From Halopseudomonas phragmitis (GTDB lineage Bacteria; Pseudomonadota; Gammaproteobacteria; Pseudomonadales; Pseudomonadaceae), in the NCBI RefSeq assembly GCF_002056295.1, contig NZ_CP020100.1:1573501-1637500 (forward strand): DNA of 64,000 nucleotides, read 5' to 3'. This document shows, piece after piece, positions 27,910 to 38,854 of this stretch. The notes under the pieces are model-generated. The model saw nothing but the letters and a program-made list of their open reading frames with translations, searched no databases and had not been told where the DNA came from. Within the stretch, counting starts at the first letter, position 1. Every line of letters begins with the position of its first letter. A program made the translations under genes and the position numbers.

Positions 27910-28995
27910 ATGGGTTCGCGTACCCCTCTTTATGATTGCCACCTGGCGGCCGGCGCCAAGATGGTCGACTTTGGCGGCTGGGACATGCCCCTGCACTATG
28001 GTTCGCAGCTTGAGGAGCATCATCAGGTGCGCCGCGATGTCGGCATGTTCGACGTGTCGCACATGACCGTGGTGGATGTCGAAGGTGCCGAGGCCAAGGC
28101 CTACCTGCAGCGCTTGCTGGCCAATGACGTGGCGCGTCTGACCACCATGGGCAAGGCACTGTATTCCGGCATGCTCAACGAGCAGGGCGGGGTGATCGAC
28201 GATCTGATCGTCTACCTGACCGAGTTTGGTTACCGCGTGGTGGTCAATGCCGCTACCCGGGACAAGGACTTGGCCTGGATGAACCGTCAGGCCGAAGCTT
28301 TCGCGGTCACCCTGACCGAGCGTGACGATCTGGCCATGCTGGCGGTTCAGGGCCCGCGCGCGCTGGAAGTCGCCCAGGCAGTGGTCAATGACAGCCGCAA
28401 GGCGCTGATCAGTCTGCTGGCGGTGTTTCAGGGCCTGCCGGAAGGCGAGTGGTTCATTGCTCGGACCGGCTACACCGGTGAAGACGGTCTGGAAATCATG
28501 CTGCCGGCCGCTGAAGCCCCGGCGCTGTGGGATGCCTTGGTCGCTGCCGGCTGCAAACCCTGCGGACTGGGTGCGCGCGATACTCTGCGTCTGGAAGCTG
28601 GCATGAACCTGTATGGCTCCGATATGGATGAAGGCATCTCGCCGCTGGCAGCCAACATGGCCTGGACCATCGCCTGGGAGCCGGCCGAGCGCGATTTTAT
28701 CGGTCGCCAGGTACTGGAGGCCCAGAAGGCCGCCGGTGACCAGCCGAAGCTGGTCGGCCTGGTGCTCAACGAGCGCGCCGTGCTGCGTGGTCACCAGAAG
28801 GTTATCGTCGACGGGTTTGGCGAGGGTGAGATCACCAGCGGCAGTTTCTCCCCGACCCTGGGCTGCTCCATCGCCCTGGCCCGGGTACCGCGCGCCACCG
28901 GCGAGCGGGCTCAGGTCGACATCCGTGGCAAGCTGCTTGAAGTGCGGGTGGTCAAACCCGGCTTCGTGCGCCACGGCAAGGCTGTATTCGAATAA
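27910..28995 (+). CDS. gcvT: Glycine cleavage system T protein (aminomethyltransferase)
   Basis: 361 residues. It moves the methylene group from lipoyl-bound aminomethyl to tetrahydrofolate, releasing ammonia. The start at 27910 follows AAGGA by 8 bases; the in-frame ATG at 27895 is less likely. [29 protein letters not shown] opens the protein as in E. coli GcvT, with [15 protein letters not shown] in the folate domain and [21 protein letters not shown] near the end. gcvH follows 35 bases later. Confidence 0.96.
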   Translation: MGSRTPLYDCHLAAGAKMVDFGGWDMPLHYGSQLEEHHQVRRDVGMFDVSHMTVVDVEGAEAKAYLQRLLANDVARLTTMGKALYSGMLNEQGGVIDDLIVYLTEFGYRVVVNAATRDKDLAWMNRQAEAFAVTLTERDDLAMLAVQGPRALEVAQAVVNDSRKALISLLAVFQGLPEGEWFIARTGYTGEDGLEIMLPAAEAPALWDALVAAGCKPCGLGARDTLRLEAGMNLYGSDMDEGISPLAANMAWTIAWEPAERDFIGRQVLEAQKAAGDQPKLVGLVLNERAVLRGHQKVIVDGFGEGEITSGSFSPTLGCSIALARVPRATGERAQVDIRGKLLEVRVVKPGFVRHGKAVFE

Positions 28996-29030
28996 TTTCC
29001 CAACCTTTTCTCCGTACCGAGGATCAGTCC

Positions 29031-29411
29031 ATGAGCAACATCCCCGCCGACCTGCGTTATGCCTCCAGCCACGAGTGGGCTCGTCAGGAAGCCGATGGCA
29101 CCATCACCGTAGGTATCACCGACCATGCCCAGGATTTGCTGGGTGACGTGGTGTTTGTCGAACTGCCGGAAGTCGGCCGTCAGGTCAACGCCGGTGAAGA
29201 GTGCGCGGTGGTCGAGTCGGTCAAGGCCGCCTCTGACATCTACGCGCCGGTCAGCGGTGAAGTGGTCGCCGTCAATGAGGTTCTGGCTGATGCGCCGGAA
29301 ACCGTCAACAGCGAGCCCTATGCCGGTGCCTGGTTCTTCAAGATCAAGCCCAGCGATGCCGCCGAACTGGACAAGCTGCTGGACGCCGAGGCCTACGGCG
29401 CTTCGATCTAA
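29031..29411 (+). CDS. gcvH: Glycine cleavage system H protein
   Basis: 126 residues. It is the lipoyl carrier that shuttles the aminomethyl group between the P, T and L proteins. The lipoylated Lys is in [19 protein letters not shown], and the N-terminal [15 protein letters not shown] is the family start. It is coupled to gcvT by close spacing. A terminator-like hairpin lies between it and gcvP. Confidence 0.97.
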   Translation: MSNIPADLRYASSHEWARQEADGTITVGITDHAQDLLGDVVFVELPEVGRQVNAGEECAVVESVKAASDIYAPVSGEVVAVNEVLADAPETVNSEPYAGAWFFKIKPSDAAELDKLLDAEAYGASI

Positions 29412-29433
29412 GATCGTCTGAGCAACCCATCTC

Positions 29434-29466
29434 AAAGCCCTGAGCTGTTTCAGGGCTTTTGCTTTT
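29434..29466 (+). terminator. Terminator-like hairpin between gcvH and gcvP
   Basis: AAAGCCCTGA / TCAGGGCTTT forms a 10-bp stem with a 6-base loop followed by TGCTTTT. Since gcvP starts 22 bases later, it may act as a partial terminator or as an RNA-processing and stabilising hairpin. Confidence 0.7.
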
Positions 29467-29488
29467 CTACCCTTCGCAGGTGAACCCC

Positions 29489-32371
29489 ATGAGTCAAACC
29501 CGCCTCTCTGCCCTGGAACAGACCGATGCTTTCATCCGTCGCCATATCGGTCCGGATGCCGCCGAGCAGCGCGCCATGCTCGACACCCTGGGTGTCGAAT
29601 CCCTGGATGCCCTGATCGCCCAGACCGTGCCGCAAAGCATTTTGCGTCAGGACCTGCTGGCGCTGGGCGCGCCGCGCAGTGAGGCCGAGGTATTGAGCTA
29701 CCTCAAAGAGGTGGCGAGCAAGAACCAGATCTTCACCTCCTGCATCGGCATGGGCTATCACGGTACGCTGACCCCGACCGTGATTCTGCGCAATGTGCTG
29801 GAAAATCCGGGCTGGTACACCGCCTATACCCCGTATCAGCCGGAAATCGCCCAGGGTCGCCTGGAGGCGCTGCTTAATTTCCAGCAACTGTCGATCGACC
29901 TGACCGGCATGGAGCTGGCCAGCGCCTCGTTGCTGGATGAGGCGACTGCCGCTGCCGAGGCCATGGCCCTGGCCAAACGGGTAGCCAAGAGCAAGAGCAA
30001 CCTGTTCTTCATCGATCAGGACTGTCACCCGCAGACCATTTCGGTGGTTCGCAACCGGGCCGAAGCCTTCGGTTTCGAGGTAGTGATCGATGTAGTGGGC
30101 AATCTCGACCAATACCAGGTTTTTGGCGCCCTGTTCCAGTATCCGACCACCTGGGGCGAGATCCGTGATCTCAAACCGCTGATCGATCAGGTGCATGCGC
30201 AGAACGCACTGGCCTGTGTGGCCGCCGATCTGCTCAGCCTGGTGCTGCTGACCCCACCGGGCGAGCTGGGGGCTGACGTGGTATTTGGTTCGGCTCAGCG
30301 CTTTGGCGTACCCATGGGCTATGGCGGACCGCACGCGGCCTTCTTCGCCACCCGTGATGCCTATAAGCGAGCCATGCCCGGGCGGATCATCGGGGTGTCG
30401 GTCGATACCCGTGGCAACCGTGCCCTGCGCATGGCGTTGCAGACCCGTGAACAGCACATCCGCCGCGAGAAAGCCAACTCCAACATCTGTACCGCCCAGG
30501 TGCTGTTGGCCAATATCGCCAGCTTCTATGCCGTCTACCATGGGCCGGAAGGGCTCAAGATCATCGCCCAGCGGGTTCAGCGCCTGACTGCCATCCTGGC
30601 CGCCGGGCTGGAAGCCTGTGGCATCCAGCGCAGCAATAGCCATTTCTTCGACACCCTGACGCTCAAGGTGCCCGGCCAGGCGGCGGCGATTGTTGCGCGC
30701 GCCCAGGCTGCCCGAGTCAACTTGCGCCTGATCGATGCCGACACCTTGGGTGTCAGCCTGGATGAGACCTCGACCCGGACAACCGTGCAAACTCTGCTGG
30801 CCTGCTTCGCTGGTGATCAGCACGGCCAGGATCTGGAGGCGCTGGATGCTCAGGTAGCAGCCGCCGGGCTCGGTATTCCGGCCGACCTGCAACGCCAGTC
30901 GGCGTTCCTGACCCACCCGGTGTTCAACAGCTATCACTCGGAAACCGAGATGCTGCGCTACATCAAGTCGCTGGAGAACAAGGACCTGGCGCTCAACCAG
31001 GCCATGATTCCGCTCGGCTCCTGCACCATGAAGCTCAACGCCACCACCGAGATGATTCCGATCACCTGGCCGGAGTTCGGTCAGTTGCACCCGTTCGTGC
31101 CGCGTGAGCAGGCCGAAGGCTACAAGCAGATGATCGACGAGTTGGAAGCCATGCTGCGTGAGATCACCGGTTTCGATGCCATCTGCATGCAGCCCAACTC
31201 CGGTGCCCAGGGTGAGTACGCCGGTCTGCTGGCCATCCGCAAGTACCATGAATCCCGCGATGAAGGCCATCGCAACGTCTGTCTGATTCCGACCTCGGCC
31301 CACGGCACCAACCCGGCCTCGGCGATGATGGCCAGCATGCGTGTGGTACTGGTGGCCTGCGATGAGCAGGGTAACGTCGATGTTGAAGATCTGCGCCAGA
31401 AGGCTGCTGATAACGCCGAGAATCTGTCCTGCCTGATGATCACCTACCCCTCGACTCACGGGGTATATGAGGAAGGCATTCGCGAAATCTGTGACATCAT
31501 CCACCAGCATGGCGGCCAGGTGTACATGGACGGGGCCAACCTCAATGCCCAAGTGGCGCTGAGCCGGCCGGCCGATATCGGTGCTGACGTGTCGCACATG
31601 AACCTGCACAAGACCTTCTGTATCCCCCACGGTGGTGGTGGCCCGGGCATGGGGCCGATTGGTGTCAAGGCGCATCTGGCGCCGTTCGTTGCCAACCACC
31701 CGGTGGTGCCGCTGGAAGGCCCCAATGCCGAGAACGACGCGGTCAGCGCCGCACCCTGGGGCAGCGCCAGCATTCTGCCGATCAGTTGGACCTACATCGC
31801 ACTGATGGGGGCTCAGGGGCTGCGTCAGGCTACCGAAGTGGCGATCCTCAATGCCAACTACCTGGCCAAGCAATTGGGCGAGGCCTACCCGGTGCTGTAC
31901 AGCGGGCGCAACGGTCGGGTGGCGCATGAGTGCATCATCGACATCCGTCCGCTCAAGGCTGCATCGGGCATCAGCGAGGAGGATGTCGCCAAGCGACTGA
32001 TGGACTTCGGCTTCCACGCTCCGACCATGTCATTCCCGGTGGCCGGAACTCTGATGATTGAGCCGACCGAGAGCGAATCCAAGGCCGAGCTGGATCGCTT
32101 CATTGATGCCATGCTGACCATTCGCGCCGAGATCAGCCGGGTCGAGAAGGGTGACTGGAGTGCCGAGGACAACCCGCTGCACAACGCCCCGCATACCCTG
32201 GCCGATATCACCGGTGACTGGCAGCGCGGTTACTCGCGTCAGGAAGCGGTCTTCCCGCAGCCTTGGGTAGCGGCCAACAAGTTCTGGCCGTCGGTCAACC
32301 GGATCGACAACGTCTACGGCGACCGTAACCTGTTCTGTGCCTGTCCGCCGATTGAGGCCTACGAAGGCTAA
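29489..32371 (+). CDS. gcvP: Glycine dehydrogenase (decarboxylating), P protein
   Basis: 960 residues, the full fused length (E. coli 957). The PLP enzyme decarboxylates glycine and passes the aminomethyl group to GcvH. The N-terminal half ([17 protein letters not shown]) is a non-catalytic homologous domain. The C-terminal half holds the PLP Lys in [20 protein letters not shown]. The start at 29489 is the Met followed by family-like sequence. Its stop overlaps the creC stop by 4 bases on the other strand. An 855-codon antisense frame covers it but is a shadow. Confidence 0.97.
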   Translation: MSQTRLSALEQTDAFIRRHIGPDAAEQRAMLDTLGVESLDALIAQTVPQSILRQDLLALGAPRSEAEVLSYLKEVASKNQIFTSCIGMGYHGTLTPTVILRNVLENPGWYTAYTPYQPEIAQGRLEALLNFQQLSIDLTGMELASASLLDEATAAAEAMALAKRVAKSKSNLFFIDQDCHPQTISVVRNRAEAFGFEVVIDVVGNLDQYQVFGALFQYPTTWGEIRDLKPLIDQVHAQNALACVAADLLSLVLLTPPGELGADVVFGSAQRFGVPMGYGGPHAAFFATRDAYKRAMPGRIIGVSVDTRGNRALRMALQTREQHIRREKANSNICTAQVLLANIASFYAVYHGPEGLKIIAQRVQRLTAILAAGLEACGIQRSNSHFFDTLTLKVPGQAAAIVARAQAARVNLRLIDADTLGVSLDETSTRTTVQTLLACFAGDQHGQDLEALDAQVAAAGLGIPADLQRQSAFLTHPVFNSYHSETEMLRYIKSLENKDLALNQAMIPLGSCTMKLNATTEMIPITWPEFGQLHPFVPREQAEGYKQMIDELEAMLREITGFDAICMQPNSGAQGEYAGLLAIRKYHESRDEGHRNVCLIPTSAHGTNPASAMMASMRVVLVACDEQGNVDVEDLRQKAADNAENLSCLMITYPSTHGVYEEGIREICDIIHQHGGQVYMDGANLNAQVALSRPADIGADVSHMNLHKTFCIPHGGGGPGMGPIGVKAHLAPFVANHPVVPLEGPNAENDAVSAAPWGSASILPISWTYIALMGAQGLRQATEVAILNANYLAKQLGEAYPVLYSGRNGRVAHECIIDIRPLKAASGISEEDVAKRLMDFGFHAPTMSFPVAGTLMIEPTESESKAELDRFIDAMLTIRAEISRVEKGDWSAEDNPLHNAPHTLADITGDWQRGYSRQEAVFPQPWVAANKFWPSVNRIDNVYGDRNLFCACPPIEAYEG

Positions 32372-33828
32372 GCCTGTGCACGCCGCCCGCCGACTGGCGG
32401 GTGGCGTGGCAGCTCCAGCTCCACCTCAACCCCGCCTGTTGGCCGGTTGCGCAGGCTGATTTTGCCCTGATGCAGTTGCGCCACTTCCCTGACAAAGCTC
32501 AGACCCAGTCCGGTACTCTTGCGCTGCCCGTCCGGACGCGGCAGTGAATAGAAGCGTTCAAAAACCCGCTCCAGGGCATAGTCAGGCACTGGCGGACCGT
32601 CGTTGCTTACTGTCAGCCGAACCTGCTGCTCATTCGCGCTCAACTGCAACAGGATCAGACCGCCCGGCAGGCTGAACTCGATGGCATTGTCGAGCAGGTT
32701 GCTGATGGTCTGTTCGAGCAGGAAGGCTTCGCCCTCGAGTTGGCAATCCCCGGTTTGCTGCTGGTGCAGGGTGAGCTGCTTGCGTTCGATCTGCGGGCGC
32801 TTGGACTCCAGTTCGCGTTCGGCAAGTGCTGCCAGATCCAGGCGTTCGGGGTGCTCCAGATGCTGGCGTTTCTCCACACTGGCCAGCGACAGCAGCCGGT
32901 CCACCAGTCGTTGCAGACGTTGTGATTCGCTGTCGATGTTGCTCAGAAAGCGCTGCCGGGCCTGCTCAGGTACATTGGTTTCCTGCAGCAGTTCGGCTGC
33001 GCCGCGGATCGCCGAGAGCGGTGATTTCATCTCGTGGGTCAGGGTATGCACGTACTGCTCGACATAGGCCTTGCCGTCGATTTCCGCGCGCATCGCCTCG
33101 GTAGCCCGAGCCAGGCGGTCGAGTTCGCGCTCGCCAAGCCGCGGCGCGCTGATGCGCTCACCGTGGCGCACCCGTTCGACATACTCGACCAGACGGCGGA
33201 TTGAGCGGGTAATCCAGATCGACAGAGCCGCCCCCAGCAGCAGCGCACCGAGCAGGATCAGACCGCCGCGCTTCCAGAAGTAGCCGTGCGCCAGGGTGAT
33301 GAAGGGCTGCAGGCTGGCGGTCGGCTGGGCCAGGGTCAGTACCCCGACCAGCTCGCCGGCATTGAACACCGGGGCTGCGACATGCATGAAGGTGGTTGCT
33401 TCGTCCTCGGGGTCGGCCCGGCTGGTGCGTGCGCCGTATTCACCGCGCAGGGTCAGGGCGACGTCACGCCAGCTAGAGAAATCCTCGCCGACCAGAGCCG
33501 GGTCACTGTGCAGCAGTACCCGGCCCTGGCTGTCGGTCAGGTAAACGATCAGTTCGGTGCGGGTCTTTTGCCGCGACCAGATGTGCGCATCCAGCGGGCG
33601 CTGCTGGTAGCGCTGCAAGGCCTCAGCGAACGGTGTGCCCTGGGCAAAGCCCTGCTCCCAGTGCAGGCCAGCGGCTTCGGCCAGCAGGTTGGCGCTGTCG
33701 ACCAGGACTTCTTCACTGGCCTGGCGCACCGACGAGGGCAACTGGTTTAGGATGCTGTTGAGAAACAGCAGCGTGGCCAGCCCGGCGAGCACGAACCAGG
33801 CGACCAGAATGCGAATACTCAGGCTCAT
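32368..33828 (-). CDS. creC: Sensor histidine kinase CreC
   Basis: 486 residues. It resembles E. coli CreC along the whole length: an N-terminal membrane helix, the extracytoplasmic segment with [22 protein letters not shown] and [12 protein letters not shown], a second helix at about 190-210, HAMP, then [23 protein letters not shown] with the phospho-His, and ATPase boxes [10 protein letters not shown] and [15 protein letters not shown]. CreC responds to carbon source and, in Pseudomonas, to penicillin-binding-protein inhibition. Its ATG overlaps the creB stop (ATGA). The usual creD partner is absent; the operon instead begins with a sortase system. Confidence 0.93.
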   Translation of the reverse strand: MSLSIRILVAWFVLAGLATLLFLNSILNQLPSSVRQASEEVLVDSANLLAEAAGLHWEQGFAQGTPFAEALQRYQQRPLDAHIWSRQKTRTELIVYLTDSQGRVLLHSDPALVGEDFSSWRDVALTLRGEYGARTSRADPEDEATTFMHVAAPVFNAGELVGVLTLAQPTASLQPFITLAHGYFWKRGGLILLGALLLGAALSIWITRSIRRLVEYVERVRHGERISAPRLGERELDRLARATEAMRAEIDGKAYVEQYVHTLTHEMKSPLSAIRGAAELLQETNVPEQARQRFLSNIDSESQRLQRLVDRLLSLASVEKRQHLEHPERLDLAALAERELESKRPQIERKQLTLHQQQTGDCQLEGEAFLLEQTISNLLDNAIEFSLPGGLILLQLSANEQQVRLTVSNDGPPVPDYALERVFERFYSLPRPDGQRKSTGLGLSFVREVAQLHQGKISLRNRPTGGVEVELELPRHPPVGGRRAQA

Positions 33829-34526
33829 GCGCGGCGCTGCCGGGCCTGCGGATCAAGGCTGTAGCCCAGGCCGCGATGGGTGGTGATCGGGTCGATATCG
33901 GGCAGGACCTGTTTCAGTTTGACCCTGATGCCCTTGATGTGAGTGTCGATCACCCGATCGAGGCTGGCGCCGGGGTCATCCCAGGCAGCGTCCATCAACT
34001 GCTCGCGACTGAGTACGTGTTCGGGGTGACGCAGCAGGGCGGCGAGAATCAGATATTCGTAACGGGTCAGTTCCAGCCACTGCTGGTGGTAGCGAATGCG
34101 CCGGCGAGCGGGGTCATGTTCGAACAGGCTGCTCTCGGTGCTGGGTTCGGGCTCGGGCTGCACCCGGGTGCGGCGCAGGATGGCGCGTACCCGGGCGGAA
34201 ATCTCGCGCGGGCTGAACGGCTTGACCACGTAATCGTCGGCACCGATTTCCAGTCCAACGATGCGGTCGACTTCCTCCTTGCGAGCAGTCAGGAACATCA
34301 CCGGTACATTGGAGAAACGCCGAATCCGGCGGCACAACTCGAAACCGCTTTCATCCGGCAGGCCAACATCCAGTACCACCAGGTCCACCGGCTGCTGTTG
34401 CAGCCAGGCCATGCCGTCACTGGCCAGCGCACACCAGTGCGGCTCGAAACCTTCGGTGCCGAGGGCATAAAGCAGGGCATCGGCAATGGCCGGCTCGTCC
34501 TCGATGATCAAAATCCTGTCGCCCAT
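33825..34526 (-). CDS. creB: Response regulator CreB
   Basis: 233 residues from the ATG at 34526, chosen because AGGAAGAG lies about 7 bases upstream and the frame before it (to 34589) is not family-like. The receiver domain has the acidic pocket in LIIEDEPAIADALLYAL, phosphoacceptor Asp in VVLDVGLPDESGFELC and Lys in YVVKPFSPREI. An OmpR-type winged-helix follows (LTRYEYLILAALLRHPEHVLSREQLM and DTHIKGIRVKLKQ). CreB is the cognate regulator of CreC, translated just downstream. The sortase gene ends 60 bases upstream. Confidence 0.93.
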   Translation of the reverse strand: MGDRILIIEDEPAIADALLYALGTEGFEPHWCALASDGMAWLQQQPVDLVVLDVGLPDESGFELCRRIRRFSNVPVMFLTARKEEVDRIVGLEIGADDYVVKPFSPREISARVRAILRRTRVQPEPEPSTESSLFEHDPARRRIRYHQQWLELTRYEYLILAALLRHPEHVLSREQLMDAAWDDPGASLDRVIDTHIKGIRVKLKQVLPDIDPITTHRGLGYSLDPQARQRRA

Positions 34527-34585
34527 GGGCTGCTCTTCCTGAACTGCGGGCCCTGATTGTGGCGTCAATGCTGGGCTGGACGCAA

Positions 34586-35146
34586 TCATTCGTGCTCCAG
34601 CCAGGCACTGACCACATAGCGCAACGGGCCGCCGCTGGTCAGGGCAGAAAATGGGTAACAGGTGACCAGGCGCAGCTCGGCCTGGTCATGTTGTAGCTCA
34701 ATCTGCTGGTGGCGGCTGTCGACTACGTCGCTTTGGCCGACGCGGTAGCGGTAGCGGCGGCCATCGGTGGCTTCGATCTGCACTATCTCTCCGGGCTTGA
34801 GCTGCTGCAAAAAGGCGAAGTGACTATCCTGATGCCCGGCCAGCAGTAGGGTGCCCAGTTGGCCGGGGGTCACGCCGTTGTCGAGTTGGCCGGGGCCGAA
34901 GGCCAGGGCCTGGCCGCTGACGCCAGCGAGTACATAGTGATCCTGACCCTGGGGTGTGATCAGCCGTGCAACCGGCCAGGTATCAGCCCAGGACCAGGGT
35001 TTGACGGCCACCCCCTCGGCCAGTTGTTGTTGCCAGGCCCGTGCGATCAGCCACTGCGCCAGCTCGGCCTTGGCCTGCAGCCACAGCGCCTGGCCGCTCA
35101 GCGCCAGGGCACCGAGCAGCAGGCTGGCGATCAGCAGCTTACGCAT
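34586..35146 (-). CDS. Class GN-type sortase
   Basis: 186 residues. An N-terminal membrane anchor (LLIASLLLGALALSGQALWL) precedes a sortase fold with the full catalytic triad: His105 (LLAGHQDSHF), Cys163 (RLVTCYPF) and Arg176 (GGPLRYVV). Sortases cleave a C-terminal sorting signal and transfer the protein to an amine acceptor. In Gram-negatives a dedicated sortase typically has one substrate, encoded next to it, as here. The start overlaps the stop of the VIT/VWA gene by 8 bases, so the two are coupled. The acceptor in a Gram-negative envelope is unknown. Confidence 0.88.
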   Translation of the reverse strand: MRKLLIASLLLGALALSGQALWLQAKAELAQWLIARAWQQQLAEGVAVKPWSWADTWPVARLITPQGQDHYVLAGVSGQALAFGPGQLDNGVTPGQLGTLLLAGHQDSHFAFLQQLKPGEIVQIEATDGRRYRYRVGQSDVVDSRHQQIELQHDQAELRLVTCYPFSALTSGGPLRYVVSAWLEHE

Positions 35147-37139
35147 GGGCGGGCCTGCGACGGATCAGCAGAGCCAGAGCAGCAGCGAACAGCAGCAGGG
35201 CCAGTGACCACAGGCGCAGCAAACCCAGCGAGGTTTGCGGGTACAGGTGATGATCGGCCGGGTTCAGATTGGGGATCTGCTGGCTCAGCAACTCCTCATC
35301 AGGGCTGCGCACCGGAGTTTCTTCGATAGCGATGAAGCTTGTGTAACGACTCATCAACTGGTGCTGCAGGGCAACCTCAAGCACCGCTTCACGTACCTCG
35401 GCCTCGGCCGCACCCTGAACCAGCCGGTCCATCAGCGATTCGATTTTGCTGCGGGCCCAGAGCTTGGCCGTGCCCGGACTCTGCTGTGCTTCTGGCAGCC
35501 ACAGTTGTTGCTGCCAGGGTTCTGGCTGGTGACCGTGCAGGGTGATGGACTCGGGCAGACGGTTGAGTTTCAGCGCTACCACCAGCGGTTGGCCGGCGTA
35601 CAGGTCAGGCAGCCGCTCGGGCCAGATTTGCGCCTGAATGCCGTCTTCCAGTTCGAGGCGCAGATCAGTCAGTACGGGGGATTCGAGTTTTTCGAACAGC
35701 CGGTTGATCGAACTGGCCACGCCGTCGCGGTCATTGACCGGAGTGAATTGGCCGCGGCCGATCTCGGCGGCCTTGCGCAGCAGGTAGCTGTTGGGGGCGG
35801 CACCAATACCGACGGTGAACAACCGGGCATTGTGCAGTCGCCGCTGGATCATGGTCAGTACTTCCTGTTCATTGCTGACAGAGCCGTCGGTTATGAAGAT
35901 CAGTTGGCGCAGGTAGCCCGGCTCGCTGGGTTGGCTCAGGGCATCGCGCAGGACCGGCAGCATCTCGGTGCCGCCCGAAGCGTACAGGGCGTTGACCCAG
36001 TCGCGGGCCATGGCCAGGTGTGTGGCATCTGCGGGCACCGGCTGGCGGAACAGCTGGCTGTGCTGGTGGTTGAATTCGAACAGATTGAAGCGGTCTTCCG
36101 GTTGCAGCCGGTCCAGGGCATGCAGCAGGCTCTGACGGGCCTGGCGCATCCGCTCACCCTGCATCGAGCCGGAGGTGTCGACGATCAGCAACACTTCACG
36201 AGGCTGGCGTACGTGACTGACCGGGCGCTCGGCTGGCGACAGCATCAGCAGGGCGTAGTGGCCGTCGTCCAGGGTTTCGCTGAATACCGCGGCCTGGTTG
36301 CCAATATCGGCCGGCAGGGCCCATTCGAGGATGAAGTCGCTGTCCATGATCACTGGATTGTGGGCCAGTTGAATCCGGTAGCCACGGCCATCATAGTCAT
36401 GGTCGAGCTGGTGGCTGGGGCTGTGGATGCTGTCCAGCGGCATGCCGGCGTCCAGATAGATATCCAGGCGCGCCTGGTGCGATGGCCCGTCACGCCACAG
36501 GCCTTCAACGATCGGGCCTTCCACGGCGGTGTACGGGTGTACGACGGGCACGGGGTTGTCGCTCGGTTGCGGGGCGGGGGTGTAGCGTGGGGTCATGGTC
36601 AGCGGCAGGCGCAGATTGAAGCGCCCGGCATCGGGAACCAGCAGCTCGGTGTATTCCAACGTCACGGCAATGCTCTGGCCGGCCTCGATATTGGCTACCG
36701 AAGTGCTGAACAGGTTGGGCCGACGCTGTTCGACCAGACCAGCGCGCTGGCCACTGGCCCGGGCCTGTTCATAGGCCTGCCGCGCCTGCTGTTTTTCCCT
36801 GATCTGACCGATGATCCGGCGCTCGCCGATTTCCAGTTGCATGCCGTGCACTGCGGCATTCTCGGACGTGGGCAGTACATACAGGCCTTCGGCAAAGGCC
36901 AGCCCGGGATTGCTGAAGCGTTGGCGAATTCTTACCCGGGCCAACGGGCCGCTGATGGTGACTTCCATTTCGGTATTAAGCAGCAGCGCTGGTTCCCAGG
37001 CCGACTGGTTGTCGTTGCGCAGTAGAAATACCCCGGTCCCGGCCTGATCAAGCAACGCTGTGCGCGACTCCTGAGCCTGAGCCGGGGGCAGGGTAAATAG
37101 CAGGCTGATAATGAATAACCATCCGAATCTGGATTGCAT
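35139..37139 (-). CDS. VIT and VWA domain sortase-target protein (marine proteobacterial type)
   Basis: 666 residues from the ATG at 37139 (GGAGG 7 bases before). The signal peptide ends PPAQAQ. A VIT domain covers about residues 40-165 (GPLARVRIRQRFSNPGLAFAEG). A VWA domain runs from about 314, with an intact metal-binding motif DTSGSM at 321-326 plus GGTEML and ITDGSVSNEQ. The C-terminus has YPQTS (633-637), a hydrophobic helix (about 639-660) and RRR, the three-part sortase sorting signal in slightly non-canonical form. The exact biological role is unknown; VWA domains usually bind protein ligands. It opens the four-gene operon with sortase, creB and creC. Confidence 0.88.
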   Translation of the reverse strand: MQSRFGWLFIISLLFTLPPAQAQESRTALLDQAGTGVFLLRNDNQSAWEPALLLNTEMEVTISGPLARVRIRQRFSNPGLAFAEGLYVLPTSENAAVHGMQLEIGERRIIGQIREKQQARQAYEQARASGQRAGLVEQRRPNLFSTSVANIEAGQSIAVTLEYTELLVPDAGRFNLRLPLTMTPRYTPAPQPSDNPVPVVHPYTAVEGPIVEGLWRDGPSHQARLDIYLDAGMPLDSIHSPSHQLDHDYDGRGYRIQLAHNPVIMDSDFILEWALPADIGNQAAVFSETLDDGHYALLMLSPAERPVSHVRQPREVLLIVDTSGSMQGERMRQARQSLLHALDRLQPEDRFNLFEFNHQHSQLFRQPVPADATHLAMARDWVNALYASGGTEMLPVLRDALSQPSEPGYLRQLIFITDGSVSNEQEVLTMIQRRLHNARLFTVGIGAAPNSYLLRKAAEIGRGQFTPVNDRDGVASSINRLFEKLESPVLTDLRLELEDGIQAQIWPERLPDLYAGQPLVVALKLNRLPESITLHGHQPEPWQQQLWLPEAQQSPGTAKLWARSKIESLMDRLVQGAAEAEVREAVLEVALQHQLMSRYTSFIAIEETPVRSPDEELLSQQIPNLNPADHHLYPQTSLGLLRLWSLALLLFAAALALLIRRRPAHA

Positions 37140-37285
37140 GGCGCACCTCCCTGAGTGATTGACCGCTGCAGTGTCGCCGGGCTGTTTGTGACGATGATGT
37201 GGTTTATGTGTGGATGGACTGATCGAGGTCATTGGCGTGGTTTGAGGGTGGCGGTTACAGTTCAAACACAGACACAGGAGTTGCC

Positions 37286-38854
37286 ATGACTCAGGTTTCC
37301 AATAGCAGTGACAGCCCGCAACCGTTGCGCTTGCGTCGTGTCGGGATCGACACTTACCGCGAGAACGTTGCCTACCTGCACCGTGAGTGCGAGTTGTATC
37401 GTGCCGAGGGTTTTCAGGCCCTGGCCAAGGTTGAGGTCCGCGGCAATGGCCGGCGGATTCTCGCCAGCCTCAATGTGGTGGATGACGACAATATCGTTGA
37501 CTGTGGCCAACTGGGTCTGTCGGAGGATGCCTTCGCCCAGTTGGGCTTGGCTGAAGGCTATGCGGTCAGCGTTTCGCAGGCCGAACCGGCCCGTTCGATT
37601 CCGGCCCTGCACCGCAAGATCGCGGGTGAGCGTCTGAGTCGCAAGGACTTTGGCGCCATTGTCGAGGACATCGCCGCCCATCGTTACTCGAAGATTGAAT
37701 TGACCGCCTTTGTGGTGGCCTGCAACCAGGGCGAACTGGACCGTGAGGAAGTGTTCTACCTCAGCGATGCCATGAGCCGGGTTGGTCGTCGTCTGGACTG
37801 GCATGAGCACCCGGTGGTCGACAAGCACTGCATTGGCGGTATACCCGGCAATCGCACTTCGATGCTGGTGGTGCCGATCGTTGCAGCACACGGCATGCTG
37901 TGCCCCAAGACCTCGTCACGGGCGATTACCTCGCCGGCCGGCACCGCCGACACCATGGAAGTGCTGGCCAATGTCGAGTTGCCGTTCGATGACCTGCGTG
38001 ATCTGGTGCATACCCATCGCGGCTGTCTGGCCTGGGGTGGTACCAGCGATCTGTCGCCGGCCGACGATGTGCTGATTGCGGTCGAGCGCCCGCTGTCGAT
38101 CGACTCGCCCGGGCAGATGGTGGCGTCTATCCTGTCGAAGAAGGTGTCGGCCGGCTCGACCCATCTGCTGCTGGATATCCCGGTCGGGCCGACTGCCAAG
38201 GTGCGCTCGATGCCGGAAGCGCGCCGCCTGCGCAAGCTGTTCGAGTTCGTTGCCGGACGTATGGGGCTGCATCTGGAGGTGGTGATTACCGATGGCCGGC
38301 AGCCGATTGGTCGAGGCATTGGTCCGGTGCTGGAGGCGCGGGATGTGATGCAGGTGCTGCTCAATCACCCGCAGGCACCAGATGATTTGCGGCTGAAGTC
38401 CTTGCGTCTGGCCGGACGGATGCTCGAGTTCGACCCCGATGTGCGAGGCGGCGAGGGCTTTGCCATTGCCCGCGACATTCTCGGCTCCAGCCGGGCGTTG
38501 GAGAAAATGCAGGCGATTATCGCGGCTCAGGGGGCGAAGCTGTTCGATCCTGAACAGCCGCCTCTGGCGCCACTGGGCTTTGAGGTCACGGCGGCGACCG
38601 ATGGTGTGGTGATCGCGATCGACAACCTGCAACTGGCGCGCATCGCCCGGCTGGCCGGGGCCCCCGGGGCCCAGGGGGCCGGAGTCGATATGCTGGTGCG
38701 GCTGGGTGACAGCGTTGCGCGTGACCAGCCACTGTACCGGGTATACGCGGCCTATCCGACCGAACTGCAATTCGCCCGCCAGGCCAGCGAACGCTTTACT
38801 GGCTTCATGATTGGTCGGGCCGAGGAACTGGTGGATCTGAATGTGGAGTTCTGA
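37286..38854 (+). CDS. Type 2 thymidine phosphorylase / AMP-phosphorylase-like protein
   Basis: About 522 residues from the ATG at 37286 (CAGGAG 7 bases before). It belongs to the DeoA fold but to the long subfamily with an extra N-terminal domain, as in archaeal AMP phosphorylases: [40 protein letters not shown] and the C-terminal [12 protein letters not shown] region. The proteobacterial group is annotated as putative thymidine phosphorylase, while the archaeal relatives cleave AMP to adenine and ribose 1,5-bisphosphate. Which activity applies is not decidable here. The stop overlaps the start of a PRPP-synthetase homologue (TGATG). Confidence 0.85.
   Translation: MTQVSNSSDSPQPLRLRRVGIDTYRENVAYLHRECELYRAEGFQALAKVEVRGNGRRILASLNVVDDDNIVDCGQLGLSEDAFAQLGLAEGYAVSVSQAEPARSIPALHRKIAGERLSRKDFGAIVEDIAAHRYSKIELTAFVVACNQGELDREEVFYLSDAMSRVGRRLDWHEHPVVDKHCIGGIPGNRTSMLVVPIVAAHGMLCPKTSSRAITSPAGTADTMEVLANVELPFDDLRDLVHTHRGCLAWGGTSDLSPADDVLIAVERPLSIDSPGQMVASILSKKVSAGSTHLLLDIPVGPTAKVRSMPEARRLRKLFEFVAGRMGLHLEVVITDGRQPIGRGIGPVLEARDVMQVLLNHPQAPDDLRLKSLRLAGRMLEFDPDVRGGEGFAIARDILGSSRALEKMQAIIAAQGAKLFDPEQPPLAPLGFEVTAATDGVVIAIDNLQLARIARLAGAPGAQGAGVDMLVRLGDSVARDQPLYRVYAAYPTELQFARQASERFTGFMIGRAEELVDLNVEF

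Noticed and set aside
29450-32017. 855-codon open frame antisense to gcvP
   Set aside because: It is a high-GC shadow frame: it lies exactly opposite a confident P protein gene, has no recognisable family and shows a biased His/Gln/Gly composition.
35235-37025. 596-codon open frame antisense to the VIT/VWA gene
   Set aside because: Same reason: the opposite strand encodes a full-length protein with signal peptide, VIT, VWA and sorting signal, while this frame has none of these.
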